A DNA stretch of 48,655 bases from Xanthobacteraceae bacterium (GTDB lineage: Bacteria; Pseudomonadota; Alphaproteobacteria; Rhizobiales; Xanthobacteraceae): NCBI GenBank assembly GCA_030037645.1, contig JASHQI010000041.1, positions 1 to 48,655 on the forward strand, in the 5' to 3' direction. Positions 36,444-47,080 of the stretch are shown here, in pieces (the first letter of the stretch is position 1; every line of letters begins with the position of its first letter). Below the pieces are notes generated by a model. That model was not told the origin of the DNA. It made no database searches and saw nothing but the letters and a program-made list of their open reading frames with translations. The translations under genes were made by a program, and so were the position numbers.

Positions 36444-37928
36444 ATGAATGAGCTTTTGACCAATGCCGAGATGGCTGAGGCAGACCGGCTGGCAATCGCC
36501 GGTGGCGTGCCCGGCATCGAGCTCATGGAGCAGGCGGGCAAGGCGGTCGCCGAAGCGGTGGCTGCAGGCCGTCTCCGCGGCAGTCGCGTCGTCGTAGTGG
36601 CGGGACCCGGGAACAATGGCGGCGACGGTTTTGTCGCCGCGCGACTTCTGGCCGACCAGGGCTATCGGGTCACGGTGATGCTCGTGGGCAAGCTTGCGCA
36701 GCTCAAGGGCGATGCTGCGCTCGCGGCAAGGAGGTGGCACGGCGGCGTCACCGATGATCCCGGCTTTCTCGCGACCGCCGAAGTCGTGATCGACGCGCTG
36801 TTCGGCGCCGGCCTCGATCGGCCGGTCGACGGACTGGCCCGAGCCTTGATCGAGACCATAAATACGCTGGCCACGCCCGTCATCGCTGTGGACCTGCCGA
36901 GCGGTATCAACGGCACGTCCGGCGCCGTGATGGGCGTTGCGATGAACGCTGCTCAGACCGTTACGTTCTTCCGCAAAAAACCCGGGCACGTTCTAATGCC
37001 CGGTCGCCTGCATTGCGGCATAACTTCCGTCATCGATATCGGCATCCCGGAGTCTGTGCTCGCACGAGTGGCTGCTAAGACTTTCGAGAACGCCCCCGCG
37101 CTTTGGCGCAGGAAGCTGCCCGTACCGCGCAGCGACGGGCACAAATATGACCGTGGGCACGCGGTGGTCGTTTCAGGTCCATCCTGGTCGACGGGCGCCG
37201 CCAGGTTAGCCGCGCGCGGCGCATTGCGGGCAGGGGCCGGGTTGGTCACTATCGCCAGCCCGCGCGAGGCGATTGCCGTCAACGCGACGGCAAACCTCGC
37301 GGTGATGGTGCGACCGGTCGATGGCGCGTCGGAGCTAACCGCCTTTCTGGGTGACCGCCGACTGAATGCCTTGGCCATCGGCCCAGGCATCGGCGTCGGA
37401 GAAGCCACCTGCGACCTCGTCCTTGCTGCCCTGTCGGGCGAGCGCGCCGTGGTCCTCGATGCCGACGCAATGACGAGTTTTGCGGCCAATCCGCAACGCC
37501 TTGCCGAGGCGCTTCGCGAACGGCATGCTTCGGCCACCATCGTGACGCCGCATGAGGGGGAATTTTCCCGATATTTCGGTATATTAGACAGCCGAACTAA
37601 AGCTGGATCGAAGCTCGATCGGGCACGGCTCGCGGCTGAGATCACCGGAGCAATCGTCGTGCTGAAGGGCGCCGACACGGTGGTGGCGGCGCCGGACGGC
37701 CGCGCCGCTATTGCAGCGAACGCGCCGGCTTATCTCGCCACCGCCGGGGCCGGCGATGTGCTGACCGGTATGGTCGCAGGTCTATTGGCTCAGGGCATGC
37801 CGCCGTTCGAAGGCGCCGCCGCCGCTGTGTGGCTTCACGGCGAAGCCGCCAACGCAGCCGGGCCAGGCTTGATCTCCGAAGATTTGCCCGAGATGCTGCC
37901 GACGGTCTATCGCGCCCTGACGGTGTGA
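36444..37928 (+). CDS. nnr: Bifunctional NAD(P)H-hydrate epimerase / dehydratase
   Basis: Repairs hydrated NAD(P)H. The N-terminal YjeF-N epimerase domain (1-210) has AEMAEADRLAIAGGVPGIEL and VVVAGPGNNGGDGFVAARLL; the C-terminal ribokinase-like ADP-dependent dehydratase domain (about 230-490) has HKYDRGHAVVVSGPSWSTGA, ATIVTPHEGEFSRYFG and ATAGAGDVLTGMVAGLLAQG. The 494-aa length is usual for the fused protein. ATG at 36444. Confidence 0.95.
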   Translation: MNELLTNAEMAEADRLAIAGGVPGIELMEQAGKAVAEAVAAGRLRGSRVVVVAGPGNNGGDGFVAARLLADQGYRVTVMLVGKLAQLKGDAALAARRWHGGVTDDPGFLATAEVVIDALFGAGLDRPVDGLARALIETINTLATPVIAVDLPSGINGTSGAVMGVAMNAAQTVTFFRKKPGHVLMPGRLHCGITSVIDIGIPESVLARVAAKTFENAPALWRRKLPVPRSDGHKYDRGHAVVVSGPSWSTGAARLAARGALRAGAGLVTIASPREAIAVNATANLAVMVRPVDGASELTAFLGDRRLNALAIGPGIGVGEATCDLVLAALSGERAVVLDADAMTSFAANPQRLAEALRERHASATIVTPHEGEFSRYFGILDSRTKAGSKLDRARLAAEITGAIVVLKGADTVVAAPDGRAAIAANAPAYLATAGAGDVLTGMVAGLLAQGMPPFEGAAAAVWLHGEAANAAGPGLISEDLPEMLPTVYRALTV

Positions 37929-38057
37929 GCGGTTGCGCTGCCGTAAGGCCGGTGACGCGCGTTCGAGAGCGTTCCAAGGGCTAATTCGAGGCTATTTTTG
38001 TAGTGTCTCGCGCGGACCGCATGATATAAGCCGCGCCACTGGGCCGCCCTGCGCGTC

Positions 38058-38142
38058 GCGGGCGTGGCGGAATTGGTAGACGCGCGGGATTTAGGTTCCC
38101 GTGACGAAAGTCGTGGGGGTTCGAGCCCCTCCGCCCGCACCA
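38058..38142 (+). tRNA. tRNA-Leu (anticodon UAG)
   Basis: Acceptor stem GCGGGCG / CGCCCGC, long variable arm (CGTGACGAAAGTCGTG), anticodon loop TTTAGGT giving UAG, T arm GGGGTTCGAGCCCC, discriminator A and encoded CCA. The tRNA reads CUA and other CUN leucine codons. It lies between nnr and tig. Confidence 0.97.
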
Positions 38143-38224
38143 GCGCCGGGCGGATTTTTCGCAACGCGGGGACGGATTGAATTGCGCCAGTCAGTTCAAT
38201 CTCGGACCGTGAAGAGCAGTGCCA

Positions 38225-39565
38225 ATGCAAGTAACTGAGACTGCTTCCGCCGGCCTCAAGCGGGAATATCGTGTTGTCGTTCCCGCCACCGATCTGGAAG
38301 CAAGGGTCAACGAGCGGTTGGATGATCTCAAGGGCCGCGTGCAACTGCGCGGTTTCCGGCCGGGTAAGGTGCCGGTGGCGCACCTGAAGCGCCTCTATGG
38401 CAAGTCCGCGATGGCGGAGGTCATCGAAGCGGCGGTACGTGAGGCCAACAGCAAGATCGTCACTGATCACGGCTTTAAGCTTGCCACCCAGCCCAAAGTG
38501 GTGCTGCCGACGGAGGAGGGGGCGGTCGAAGGAGTCATTGCCGGCAAATCCGACCTTGCCTACACCGTCGAGATTGAAATCGTACCGCCGATCTCGCTGA
38601 CCGATTTCAAAGCGATCAAGCTCACGCGGCTCACGTCCGCGGTGGCCGACGCCGAGATCGATGAGGCGGTGCAGAGGATCGCCGAGCAAAACCGCCCGTT
38701 CGCACCGAAGGTCGAAGCTGCAGAAAAGGGCGATCGCGTGACGGTGTCCTTTCGGGGCACGCTGGACGGCACCGCGTTCGAAGGCGGCTCCGGCGAGGAT
38801 GTCCCGGTTCTGTTGGGCTCCGGTCAGATGATCCCCGGATTCGAGGACAACCTGCTCGGCGTCAAAGCCGGCGAAAGCAAAACCTTTGACGTAAAGTTCC
38901 CGGAGAATTACCCGGCTGCTGCGGTCGCTGGAAAGACCGCAACCTTTGCAGTGACGGTGAAGACGGTCGAGGAGCCGGGCCCGGTCACGCTGAATGACGA
39001 CTTTGCCAAGACGCTCGGGCTGGAGTCGTTAGCCAAGCTCAGGGACGTTGTCAGCGAGCGGATCCAGCGCGAACACGCGGCCATATCGCGGCAAAAGCTC
39101 AAGCGGGCGCTGCTCGACCAACTCGACGAGCGCCACAAATTCGAGCCCCCGCCAAGCCTCGTCGAGCAGGAGTTCAACAGCGTCTGGACCAGCATCGAGA
39201 ATGACCTCAAGCAGCAGGGCCGCACATTCGCCGACGAAGGAACCACCGAGGAGAAGGCGCGGAGCGAGTATCGCGCGATCTCGGAGCGGCGGGTTCGCCT
39301 CGGACTCGTCATTGCGGAAATCGGCGAGGCAAACAATATCAAGGTGACGGAAGAGCAACTGACCGCGGCGGTGATGGAACGTGCGCGGCAGCTTCCCGGG
39401 CAGGAGCAGCAGGTCTGGAACTATTATCGCAACAACCCCGATGCACTTGCTGCCGTGCGGGCTCCAATCTTCGAGGACAAGGTCGTTGATTTCCTGCTCG
39501 AGCTTGCGGAGGTCAAGGAAAAGCCGGTTTCGCGGGATGAGTTGTTCCAGGATGATGAGGAGTGA
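38225..39565 (+). CDS. tig: Trigger factor (ribosome-associated chaperone)
   Basis: A 446-aa peptidyl-prolyl isomerase and chaperone that meets nascent chains at the ribosome exit. The ribosome-binding loop GFRPGKVP is at about residue 46, the FKBP-like domain (residues about 155-245) includes GDRVTVSFRGTLDGTAFEGG and VPVLLGSGQMIPGFEDNLLG, and a helical C-terminal arm ends with acidic residues QDDEE. ATG at 38225 (MQVTETASAGLKREY); a GTG two codons earlier is in frame. The following clpP gene lies 186 nt later, as usual. Confidence 0.97.
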   Translation: MQVTETASAGLKREYRVVVPATDLEARVNERLDDLKGRVQLRGFRPGKVPVAHLKRLYGKSAMAEVIEAAVREANSKIVTDHGFKLATQPKVVLPTEEGAVEGVIAGKSDLAYTVEIEIVPPISLTDFKAIKLTRLTSAVADAEIDEAVQRIAEQNRPFAPKVEAAEKGDRVTVSFRGTLDGTAFEGGSGEDVPVLLGSGQMIPGFEDNLLGVKAGESKTFDVKFPENYPAAAVAGKTATFAVTVKTVEEPGPVTLNDDFAKTLGLESLAKLRDVVSERIQREHAAISRQKLKRALLDQLDERHKFEPPPSLVEQEFNSVWTSIENDLKQQGRTFADEGTTEEKARSEYRAISERRVRLGLVIAEIGEANNIKVTEEQLTAAVMERARQLPGQEQQVWNYYRNNPDALAAVRAPIFEDKVVDFLLELAEVKEKPVSRDELFQDDEE

Positions 39566-39751
39566 GCCGACTCGTACGTCTTGTTACGGCCGCTTTCGCG
39601 CATATTTGCAGTAGCTGCACGGTCGAATGCGCGACTGTGCCCGATCAGCACAGGACCTTCGACAGACCGAGCCCGACTCAGTCACAGTGAGACGACCCTC
39701 TTTGAGTCCGAGCAGTTAGCCAGGACAAATTGAGCCACCGGCAGGTAACCC

Positions 39752-40408
39752 ATGCGCGACCCAGTGGACACTTACATGCAGCACCTCGTCCCCATGGTGG
39801 TCGAACAGACCAACCGGGGGGAGCGGGCCTACGACATTTATTCGCGGCTGCTCAAGGAGCGGATCATCTTTATCACCGGCCCGATCGAGGACGGGATGGC
39901 TTCGCTGGTCGTGGCCCAGCTCCTTTTCCTCGAGGCTGAAAACCCGAAAAAAGAAGTGTCGATGTACATCAACTCGCCGGGCGGGATCGTAACCTCGGGA
40001 CTGGCGATCTATGACACCATGCAATTCATCAGGCCGGCGGTCTCGACGCTGTGCACTGGACAGGCGGCATCCATGGGCTCGCTGCTTCTGGCGGCGGGGG
40101 CAAAGGATCTCCGCTTTGCGTTGCCGAATGCCCGCATCATGGTTCATCAGCCATCAGGCGGGTTCCAGGGTCAAGCCACCGATATCATGCTGCATGCTCA
40201 GGAAATCCTGAACCTGAAGCGGCGATTGAATGAAATTTACGTCAAGCATACCGGCCAACCCCTGAAGAAGATCGAGGATGCGCTTGAGCGCGACATGTTT
40301 CTGACCTCGGAAATGGCCAAGGAATTCGGCCTCATCGATAAGGTGATTGAGAAGCGTCCCGAGGAGCCATCCCTCAAAGCAGAGCCCGTGTTGAAGGGGG
40401 TGAGCTAG
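39752..40408 (+). CDS. clpP: ATP-dependent Clp protease proteolytic subunit
   Basis: A 218-aa serine protease that forms the 14-mer chamber. The catalytic Ser is in [13 protein letters not shown] and His in [10 protein letters not shown]; the Asp lies in [13 protein letters not shown]. The N-terminal part carries [20 protein letters not shown] as in alphaproteobacterial ClpP. It works with the ClpX encoded 295 nt downstream. ATG at 39752. Confidence 0.98.
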   Translation: MRDPVDTYMQHLVPMVVEQTNRGERAYDIYSRLLKERIIFITGPIEDGMASLVVAQLLFLEAENPKKEVSMYINSPGGIVTSGLAIYDTMQFIRPAVSTLCTGQAASMGSLLLAAGAKDLRFALPNARIMVHQPSGGFQGQATDIMLHAQEILNLKRRLNEIYVKHTGQPLKKIEDALERDMFLTSEMAKEFGLIDKVIEKRPEEPSLKAEPVLKGVS

Positions 40409-40703
40409 CGACCGGCGCCCGACGCCATCAAATGGGCTGATTCGCCGCCCCAAAGCAGCCAAAATGCACAGTCAAGCGCATTCTCGGCGCTGTGATCCGG
40501 AAAACACACTGGCGCAAACTCGCGTTATCGTTAATGGATTCTTGGCTGGCCCGCCATTAGCATGGCTGCTTGTGCTTCGTCGCCGGGTCCTGTCACCTGG
40601 GTGTCGTAGGGGACACACCGAGCGTGCGATGCTACGGAATGTTAGCGCGGCGGGGCGTAGGCTGCGAGGTCTCGCTCTCTTGCAGTGAAGACGGAGAAAG
40701 GGA
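40409..40703. other. 295-nt gap between clpP and clpX
   Basis: I see no gene. The strand holds a clpX ribosome site (GAAAGGGA before 40704) and probably its own promoter; no sequence stands out as a heat-shock consensus. Confidence 0.55.
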
Positions 40704-41981
40704 ATGAGCAAGGTTGGTGGCGGCGATTCCAAGAATACGCTCTACTGCTCGTTCTGCGGTAAGAGCCAGCATGAGGTGCGCAAGCTCATCGCCGGGCCGA
40801 CCGTATTCATCTGTGACGAGTGTGTCGAACTGTGCATGGACATCATCCGCGAGGAGAATAAATCCTCGCTGGTGAAATCACGCGACGGCATTCCGACCCC
40901 GCGCGAAATCCGCAAGGTCTTGGATGATTACGTCATCGGCCAGGATCATGCCAAGAAGGTGCTCTCGGTCGCTGTCCACAATCACTACAAGCGGCTCAAT
41001 CATCAGAGCAAGCACAACGACGTCGAGCTCGCCAAATCGAACATTCTGCTGATCGGGCCGACCGGGTCCGGCAAGACGTTGCTGGCACAGACGCTAGCGC
41101 GCATCCTTGACGTGCCCTTCACCATGGCCGACGCCACGACGTTGACCGAGGCCGGTTACGTCGGCGAGGACGTCGAGAACATCATTCTTAAATTGCTGCA
41201 AGCTGCGGACTACAACGTCGAGCGCGCGCAGCGCGGCATCGTGTACATCGATGAAATCGACAAGATATCGCGCAAATCCGATAATCCTTCGATCACCCGC
41301 GACGTTTCCGGCGAGGGTGTGCAGCAAGCGCTGCTCAAGATCATGGAGGGGACGATCGCGAGCGTGCCGCCGCAGGGCGGCCGCAAGCATCCGCAGCAGG
41401 AATTCCTCCAGGTCGACACCACGAACATCTTGTTCGTCTGCGGCGGGGCATTCTCCGGCCTGGAGAAAATCATCTCCGCGCGCGGCCGTTCAACCTCGAT
41501 CGGCTTTGGCGCCAAGGTGATGGCGCCGGAGGATCGCAAGCAGGGTGAGATCTTCCGCGACGTCGAGCCCGAGGATTTGTTGAAATACGGCCTCATTCCG
41601 GAATTCGTCGGTCGACTTCCCGTGGTTGCGACATTGGAGGACCTTGATGAAGCTTCCTTGAAGCGCATCCTCACTGAACCGAAGAACGCTTTGGTGAAGC
41701 AGTACCAGCGCATGTTCGAGATGGAGACGGTCGATCTGACATTGGCCGAGGAGGCGCTTGCTGCGATCGCGCGCAAGGCGATCGACCGCAAGACCGGCGC
41801 CCGCGGGCTGCGCTCGATCATGGAAAACATTCTGCTCGACACCATGTTCGACCTGCCGAGTCTTGAGGGCGTCGAGGAAGTCGTGATCTCGAAAGAGGTC
41901 GTCGAAGGCAGTGCCCGGCCGCTCTACATCTATGCCGACCGGTCCGATCGCGCCGGCGAAACCGGCGGCGCGAGCGCCTGA
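40704..41981 (+). CDS. clpX: ClpX, ATP-dependent unfoldase of ClpXP
   Basis: A 425-aa AAA+ ring protein that recognises tagged proteins and feeds ClpP. The N-terminal zinc finger has four Cys ([10 protein letters not shown] and [10 protein letters not shown]), Walker A is [15 protein letters not shown], the pore loop GYVGEDVE follows, and Walker B is [11 protein letters not shown]; the C-terminal sensor 2 region contains [20 protein letters not shown]. In Caulobacter relatives ClpXP degrades CtrA. Confidence 0.98.
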   Translation: MSKVGGGDSKNTLYCSFCGKSQHEVRKLIAGPTVFICDECVELCMDIIREENKSSLVKSRDGIPTPREIRKVLDDYVIGQDHAKKVLSVAVHNHYKRLNHQSKHNDVELAKSNILLIGPTGSGKTLLAQTLARILDVPFTMADATTLTEAGYVGEDVENIILKLLQAADYNVERAQRGIVYIDEIDKISRKSDNPSITRDVSGEGVQQALLKIMEGTIASVPPQGGRKHPQQEFLQVDTTNILFVCGGAFSGLEKIISARGRSTSIGFGAKVMAPEDRKQGEIFRDVEPEDLLKYGLIPEFVGRLPVVATLEDLDEASLKRILTEPKNALVKQYQRMFEMETVDLTLAEEALAAIARKAIDRKTGARGLRSIMENILLDTMFDLPSLEGVEEVVISKEVVEGSARPLYIYADRSDRAGETGGASA

Positions 41982-42287
41982 GTGGCATCGGGCTCGCCCG
42001 GTGCGCCCGATTCGGTGCGCGGTCTATTGCGGCGCATTCCGAAAGCCGCTTTTCGCCGCAAATATCGGCCTTTCTTGACAGGCACCAACTTCGACGCCAC
42101 CTATAGCGGGCGAATGAAAAGAGCGTACGAGGATTCGCGTGGACTAATCCGGGCAGGGTTTCGTACTCGCCCTTTGGGTGCGGACGCCGCGGCGCCCGTT
42201 CTTCCCATCCCGGCCCATCGGCAGTTCGTCCTGACAGCGCGTGATGCGGGTTTCGACGGACGTGCACAACAATAAGGACGTGGGGCC
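41982..42287. other. 306-nt gap between clpX and lon
   Basis: A weak open frame (41982-42275) starting with GTG at the clpX stop looks non-coding (no similarity seen, Arg-rich). A TTGACA box lies at 42075-42080 and TATAGC at 42102-42107, but the 21-bp spacing is too long for a normal promoter, so promoter assignment is uncertain. A GGACG element precedes the lon start. Confidence 0.5.
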
Positions 42288-44726
42288 ATGACAAACATCG
42301 CCAAGCCAAAGCCGTCCCTGATGCCGGGTGAGAGCCGTGCCTATCCGGTTCTCCCGCTGCGTGACATCGTTGTCTTTCCGCACATGATCGTTCCGCTGTT
42401 TGTCGGTCGCGAGAAGTCGATCAAGGCGCTTGAAGAGGTGATGCGCTCAGACACATTTATCCTGCTCGCGACACAGAAGAACGCCTCGGACGATGATCCC
42501 GCGACGGACGCCATCTACGGCGTCGGCACGCTGGCGAGCGTGCTGCAACTCCTGAAACTGCCTGACGGCACCGTGAAGGTGCTGGTCGAAGGCGCGGCAC
42601 GCGCGAAGGTCAAGCAATACACGGATCGGGAAGATTATTTTGAGGCCGACGCCGAAGTCGTCGTTGATGCGTCCGGCGATCAGGTTGAAGCCGAAGCGCT
42701 GGCGCGCTCGGTGATCAACGAGTTCGAAGGCTACGTGAAACTCAATAAGAAGGTCTCGCCGGAGGTCATCACGGTCGTCCAGCAGATCGAGGATTACGCC
42801 AAGCTTGCCGACACTGTGGCGTCTCACCTCGCGGTCAAAATTCCCGACAAGCAGCTCATCCTGGAGACGCCGGTCGTCACCGAGCGCCTGGAGAAGGTGC
42901 TCGGCTTGATGGAGAGCGAAATCTCGGTGCTGCAGGTCGAGAAGCGTATCCGCACGCGCGTCAAGCGCCAGATGGAGAAGACGCAGCGCGAGTACTACCT
43001 CAACGAGCAGATGAAGGCGATCCAGAAGGAGCTGGGCGACGAGGACGGCAAGGACGAGGTCGCAGAGCTTGAAGAGAAGATCAAGCGCACGAGACTCTCA
43101 AAAGAGGCGCGCGAGAAGGCGCAACACGAGATCAAGAAGCTGCGTCAGATGTCGCCGATGTCGGCAGAAGCCACTGTCGTGCGCAACTATCTCGACTGGC
43201 TGCTCTCGATCCCTTGGAACAAGAAATCCAAGATCAAGAAGGATTTGACGCTTGCCGAGCAGATCCTCGATAACGACCATTTCGGCCTCGAAAAGGTCAA
43301 GGAGCGCATTGTCGAGTACCTCGCGGTGCAGCAGCGCGCCAACAAGCTGACCGGGCCGATCCTGTGCCTGGTCGGTCCCCCCGGCGTCGGCAAGACCTCG
43401 CTCGGCAAGTCGATCGCCAGGGCAACGGGTCGTGAGTTCGTGCGGGTCTCGCTCGGCGGCGTACGCGACGAAGCGGAAATCCGCGGCCATCGGCGGACCT
43501 ATATCGGCTCCATGCCGGGCAAGGTCATCCAGTCGATGCGCAAGGCAAAGACCTCGAATCCGCTTTTCTTGCTCGACGAGGTCGACAAGATGGGCACCGA
43601 TTTCCGCGGCGATCCGTCATCGGCGTTGCTCGAAGTGCTCGATCCCGAGCAGAACCACGCGTTCAACGACCACTATCTGGAGGTCGACTACGATTTGTCC
43701 CATGTGATGTTCATCACCACGGCGAATACGCTCAATATTCCGCCGCCGCTGATGGATCGCATGGAGATCATCCGCATTGCCGGTTACACCGAGGACGAGA
43801 AGGTCGAGATTGCGCGCAAGCATCTCATTCCGCATGCGGTCGTCAAGCACGGCCTCGGGCCGAATGAATGGTCAATCGACGACGAGGCCTTGCTCACGAT
43901 CATTCGCCGCTATACGCGCGAGGCAGGCGTGCGCAACCTCGAGCGTGAGCTCTCGACATTGATTCGCAAGGCCGTAAAAGAGCTCACCATCAAGAAGACA
44001 GAATCGGTGCAGGTGACCGACAAGGTCCTCGCCGATTATCTCGGCGTGCCGAAATTCCGCTACGGCGAAATCGAGGATCAGGATCAGATCGGCGTTGTTA
44101 CCGGTCTTGCCTGGACCGACGTGGGCGGCGAGCTTCTCACCATCGAGGCGGCTATGATGCCCGGTAAGGGCAAAATGACCGTTACCGGCAACTTGCGCGA
44201 TGTGATGAAGGAATCGATTTCGGCCGCGGCGTCTTACGTGCGCATGCGCTCGGCAGCGTTCGGCATCGAGCCGCCGGCGTTCGACAAGCGCGACATTCAC
44301 GTGCACGTGCCGGAAGGCGCGACGCCGAAGGATGGTCCGTCCGCGGGCGTCGCCATGGTCACGGCGATTGTCTCGGTGATGACCGGCATCCCGGCGCATC
44401 GCGATGTCGCCATGACCGGCGAAATCACCCTGCGCGGGCGCGTGCTGCCGATCGGCGGGCTGAAGGAGAAACTCCTTGCCGCGCTACGCGGCGGCATCAA
44501 GACCGTGCTGATTCCGGAAGAGAACGCCAAGGATCTGGTCGAGATCAACAACAGCATCAAGAGCGGGCTCGACATCATTCCGGTTTCGCGCATGGACGAG
44601 GTGTTGACGCGGGCGCTCATTCGCAAGCCGGAGCCCATTGTTTGGGAAGAAGCGACGGCCAAACCTGTCGATGTTCCCGATGATGCGTCGGTAGAGGAAG
44701 ACTCACCGGGCCTCACCGCACATTGA
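42288..44726 (+). CDS. lon: Lon protease (endopeptidase La)
   Basis: An 812-aa ATP-dependent AAA+ serine protease. The N-terminal LAN domain begins [20 protein letters not shown]; a coiled coil spans about residues 205-290; Walker A is [15 protein letters not shown] and Walker [12 protein letters not shown]; the catalytic Ser in [13 protein letters not shown] and the Lys in [18 protein letters not shown] form the dyad. It degrades misfolded and short-lived regulators. The ATG is at 42288. Confidence 0.98.
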   Translation: MTNIAKPKPSLMPGESRAYPVLPLRDIVVFPHMIVPLFVGREKSIKALEEVMRSDTFILLATQKNASDDDPATDAIYGVGTLASVLQLLKLPDGTVKVLVEGAARAKVKQYTDREDYFEADAEVVVDASGDQVEAEALARSVINEFEGYVKLNKKVSPEVITVVQQIEDYAKLADTVASHLAVKIPDKQLILETPVVTERLEKVLGLMESEISVLQVEKRIRTRVKRQMEKTQREYYLNEQMKAIQKELGDEDGKDEVAELEEKIKRTRLSKEAREKAQHEIKKLRQMSPMSAEATVVRNYLDWLLSIPWNKKSKIKKDLTLAEQILDNDHFGLEKVKERIVEYLAVQQRANKLTGPILCLVGPPGVGKTSLGKSIARATGREFVRVSLGGVRDEAEIRGHRRTYIGSMPGKVIQSMRKAKTSNPLFLLDEVDKMGTDFRGDPSSALLEVLDPEQNHAFNDHYLEVDYDLSHVMFITTANTLNIPPPLMDRMEIIRIAGYTEDEKVEIARKHLIPHAVVKHGLGPNEWSIDDEALLTIIRRYTREAGVRNLERELSTLIRKAVKELTIKKTESVQVTDKVLADYLGVPKFRYGEIEDQDQIGVVTGLAWTDVGGELLTIEAAMMPGKGKMTVTGNLRDVMKESISAAASYVRMRSAAFGIEPPAFDKRDIHVHVPEGATPKDGPSAGVAMVTAIVSVMTGIPAHRDVAMTGEITLRGRVLPIGGLKEKLLAALRGGIKTVLIPEENAKDLVEINNSIKSGLDIIPVSRMDEVLTRALIRKPEPIVWEEATAKPVDVPDDASVEEDSPGLTAH

Positions 44727-44747
44727 CGCTTTTTGGGAAGAATTCCT

Positions 44748-44773
44748 GCGGCGCCCGTCTGGGCGCCGCTTTT
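44748..44773 (+). terminator. Rho-independent terminator of lon
   Basis: GCGGCGCCC, loop GTCT, GGGCGCCGC then TTTT: a perfect 9-bp stem with a tetraloop and a short T-tract, 21 nt after the lon stop. Confidence 0.9.
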
Positions 44774-44911
44774 CATGTTTGACGTCGTGCCCGCGCGGGA
44801 TGCGGCGTCAGGGAACTTTTAACCCATCTTCCGCAAACCTTGGTCCGAGATCCCTGATGTTGGATAGGAACATCGATTGGCCCAAGCCGAGCGTCCAACG
44901 GTAGCAATCAG

Positions 44912-45295
44912 ATGAGTAGCTTTGCACCCCGAGCAAAAGCACTCTCGCGTCCTCGTGAGGGGTTCCGCCCGACAGTAGTGGTGGTTGCGTTCACGGCCGT
45001 CCTGGCGCTCGGCCTGATCGCGACCGGCGGCTATGTGACGGCGAAGTATCGACCGGCAGCGGCGGCCGCGGGGACGGCCGCCAGCGATCAAGAAATTTAT
45101 ACCGGCTCGATTCTGTACATGCCCGGCGAAGGCAGGGTTTGCCATCAGATCCTGTTCGACAACAGGACCGGTTTGTTGAGCGATCTTGGCGAGGTCGATT
45201 GCGAGCACGCCGCTTACACCGGCCCGGACAATACGCCCAAGAAGTGGTCCTCCGCCCGGCTGCGCGTCATAAGCACCGGGTTCCGCGATCGCTGA
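44912..45295 (+). CDS. Small membrane-anchored protein of unknown function
   Basis: I do not recognise this 127-aa protein. It has a basic N-terminus (PRAKALSRPREGFRP), one hydrophobic helix (TVVVVAFTAVLALGLIATGG) that could anchor it with the C-terminus outside, an Ala-rich linker, and a 65-residue soluble part with two cysteines (GRVCHQILFDNRTGLLSDLG and EVDCEH), which could form one disulfide. RBS for the ATG is weak. It precedes another small exported protein, with 100 nt between them. Start at 44912. Confidence 0.65.
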   Translation: MSSFAPRAKALSRPREGFRPTVVVVAFTAVLALGLIATGGYVTAKYRPAAAAAGTAASDQEIYTGSILYMPGEGRVCHQILFDNRTGLLSDLGEVDCEHAAYTGPDNTPKKWSSARLRVISTGFRDR

Positions 45296-45395
45296 GCCGC
45301 CACAGTTCCCGCAACCGATTTGGCCGTCTGCCCGACATTGGCTACATTTCGCGCGCTGATGGCGTGCGGGGTGCGTCACGACAAGGAGCAGCAAC

Positions 45396-45800
45396 GTGGT
45401 GCAAAAGCCTGAGACGGCCGTTTTGAAGGTCTATCATGTTCTGATTGGATGCGTTGCGCTTACGCTCGTTGCGGTCGGCGGGACGTGCACGGCTTTTGCA
45501 GATGATGACTTTCCGCTCACCGGGAACTACACCCAGAACGTTCCTTGCAAGGGCGACGGCACGGATCCGAAGGCGGTACAGGTCAAGATTTCTGCGCAGC
45601 AGATCATCTCCAACATGGGCGTGTGCACGGTCTTGAGCACCAAGCACGACGGCGACACATTTACCGAACATGTCGAGTGCAAGCTCCCCGCCGGACCGAT
45701 GATGGCGGATATCAGCTTTACGCAGCGTCCCGACAAGACCGTCGATTTTGTCGACAGCGGGGGCAACTACAAGGCCATCCTGCATCGCTGTCCGAATTGA
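45396..45800 (+). CDS. Small secreted protein with four cysteines
   Basis: An unrecognised 134-aa protein starting with GTG (45396 or 45399), preceded by AAGGAG. It has a signal peptide (hydrophobic HVLIGCVALTLVAVGG, cleavage possibly after AFA-DDD). The mature part of about 100 residues contains four cysteines (QNVPCKGDG, MGVCTVLS, VECKLP, HRCPN), enough for two disulfides, suggesting a compact beta-rich periplasmic domain. No catalytic motif is visible. Confidence 0.7.
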   Translation: MVQKPETAVLKVYHVLIGCVALTLVAVGGTCTAFADDDFPLTGNYTQNVPCKGDGTDPKAVQVKISAQQIISNMGVCTVLSTKHDGDTFTEHVECKLPAGPMMADISFTQRPDKTVDFVDSGGNYKAILHRCPN

Positions 45801-45870
45801 CCGCGGCCGGCTACCATCGCCGGGGCGCTGTGTTATGAATATCCCATCTTAGGACAAGGGAGAGTGCGTC

Positions 45871-46653
45871 ATGGCCTATTATCAGGGTTTGCAGGCAGAA
45901 GTAGTTTCGTATCGCGCCCATAAGAGCGACAACGGCGAGGCCTACTATGCGCGACCTCTGCGCGCGGGAAAATTCCCGGGCGTCGTGGTCATCCACCATA
46001 TTCCGGGTTGGGACGAATGGACCACCGAAGTGGTACGCAAGCTCGCGCACCATGGATATGCTGCGATTGCACCGCATCTGTATTTTCGCGAGGGTTCACC
46101 GGGAGAGGCTCCCGACGATCTCGGTGCGCGAATTCGCGCGGCCGGCGGGGTCGCTGACGCGCAGGTGATGGGCGACGTTTCGGGCGCGATGACCTATCTG
46201 CGCGCTCAATCCAACAGCAACGGCAAGATCGGCGTCATCGGTTTCTGTTCCGGCGGCCGGCACACCTACTTGGCCGCCTGCACGCTGTCGGGCATTGACG
46301 CGGCGGTCGACTGTTGGGGCGGCAATGTGATTGTCGATAATCCAAACGACCTCAACGACAAACGCCCCGTTGCCCCGATCGATCTGACGGAGAAAATGTC
46401 CTGCCCGCTGCTCGGCATTTTCGGCAATGACGACGCCAATCCGACCGCCGATCAGGTGAACCGCACGGAAGCGGTACTGAAGAAGCTCGGCAAGAACTAC
46501 GAATTCCATCGTTATAACGGCGCCGGGCATGCATTCTTCAATCACGCGCGCGATGCCTATCGGCCGGATCAGGCGATGGATGGTTGGCGGAAAGTGTTTG
46601 CGTTCTTCAACCGCTACCTGGCGACGTCAGCGGCCAGCATTGCCGCCGAATAG
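45871..46653 (+). CDS. Dienelactone hydrolase family protein
   Basis: A 260-aa alpha/beta-hydrolase. The nucleophile lies in IGVIGFCSGGRHTYLAACTL (Cys, as in dienelactone hydrolases), the acid in LLGIFGNDDANPTADQVNRT and the His in YNGAGHAFFNH. The substrate cannot be inferred. It is 30 nt ahead of the DUF6295 gene, perhaps co-transcribed. Confidence 0.9.
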   Translation: MAYYQGLQAEVVSYRAHKSDNGEAYYARPLRAGKFPGVVVIHHIPGWDEWTTEVVRKLAHHGYAAIAPHLYFREGSPGEAPDDLGARIRAAGGVADAQVMGDVSGAMTYLRAQSNSNGKIGVIGFCSGGRHTYLAACTLSGIDAAVDCWGGNVIVDNPNDLNDKRPVAPIDLTEKMSCPLLGIFGNDDANPTADQVNRTEAVLKKLGKNYEFHRYNGAGHAFFNHARDAYRPDQAMDGWRKVFAFFNRYLATSAASIAAE

Positions 46654-46683
46654 CGCCAACCATGATTTCCTAGGAGATCCATC

Positions 46684-46980
46684 ATGTGCTCCTACATCGT
46701 TGAAAAGGCTGCCCTGGTGGGCAGCGCCAAGGGTCGCAAGGGCTGGATGCGGATCGATACCGCCAACGTTTATTACGACCATCCCTACTACTCGACGCTC
46801 GACCACGTGCTCGCCATCGACTTTACCAATGAGGGCGAAGGCGGGCGCGACCGTGTTGCGATCGAACTCAGTGCCGACTCTGCGCGTGCACTCGTCGATC
46901 GCATTCTGGCGGCGCTTGCGAGCGGGCAGATTGCACACGGCTCGCTCGCCCCGGAGAAAACTCTCGTCGCGGCGGAGTGA
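46684..46980 (+). CDS. DUF6295 family protein
   Basis: A 98-aa protein starting MCSYIVEKAALVGSAKGRKG and containing DHPYYSTLDHVLAIDF and LSADSARALVDRILAALASG; I recognise it as the DUF6295 family, which has no known function. It lies between the dienelactone hydrolase and the dioxygenase. GGAG precedes the ATG. Confidence 0.8.
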   Translation: MCSYIVEKAALVGSAKGRKGWMRIDTANVYYDHPYYSTLDHVLAIDFTNEGEGGRDRVAIELSADSARALVDRILAALASGQIAHGSLAPEKTLVAAE

Positions 46981-46987
46981 AAAGGCC

Positions 46988-47016
46988 GATCCGCGTCCGG
47001 TTGCGGGTCGCGGATC
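46988..47016. terminator. Possible hairpin after the DUF6295 gene
   Basis: GATCCGCG and CGCGGATC (46988-46995, 47009-47016) form a perfect 8-bp stem eight bases after the stop codon. It has no T-tract, so a termination role is unproven. Confidence 0.45.
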
Positions 47017-47080
47017 GCACCCCTATCCTGAAGCCCGGATAAGCGGGTCCAAGAAGACTTCGAGAATGCGGAGGTTCACC

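Noticed and set aside
41982-42275. A 97-aa frame following clpX
   Set aside because: GTG start at the clpX stop, Arg/Ala-rich composition and no recognisable family; probably leader DNA of lon.
46529-47065. Long N-terminal extension of the TauD-type frame
   Set aside because: The open frame runs back through the DUF6295 gene in another frame; family similarity starts at about 47081.
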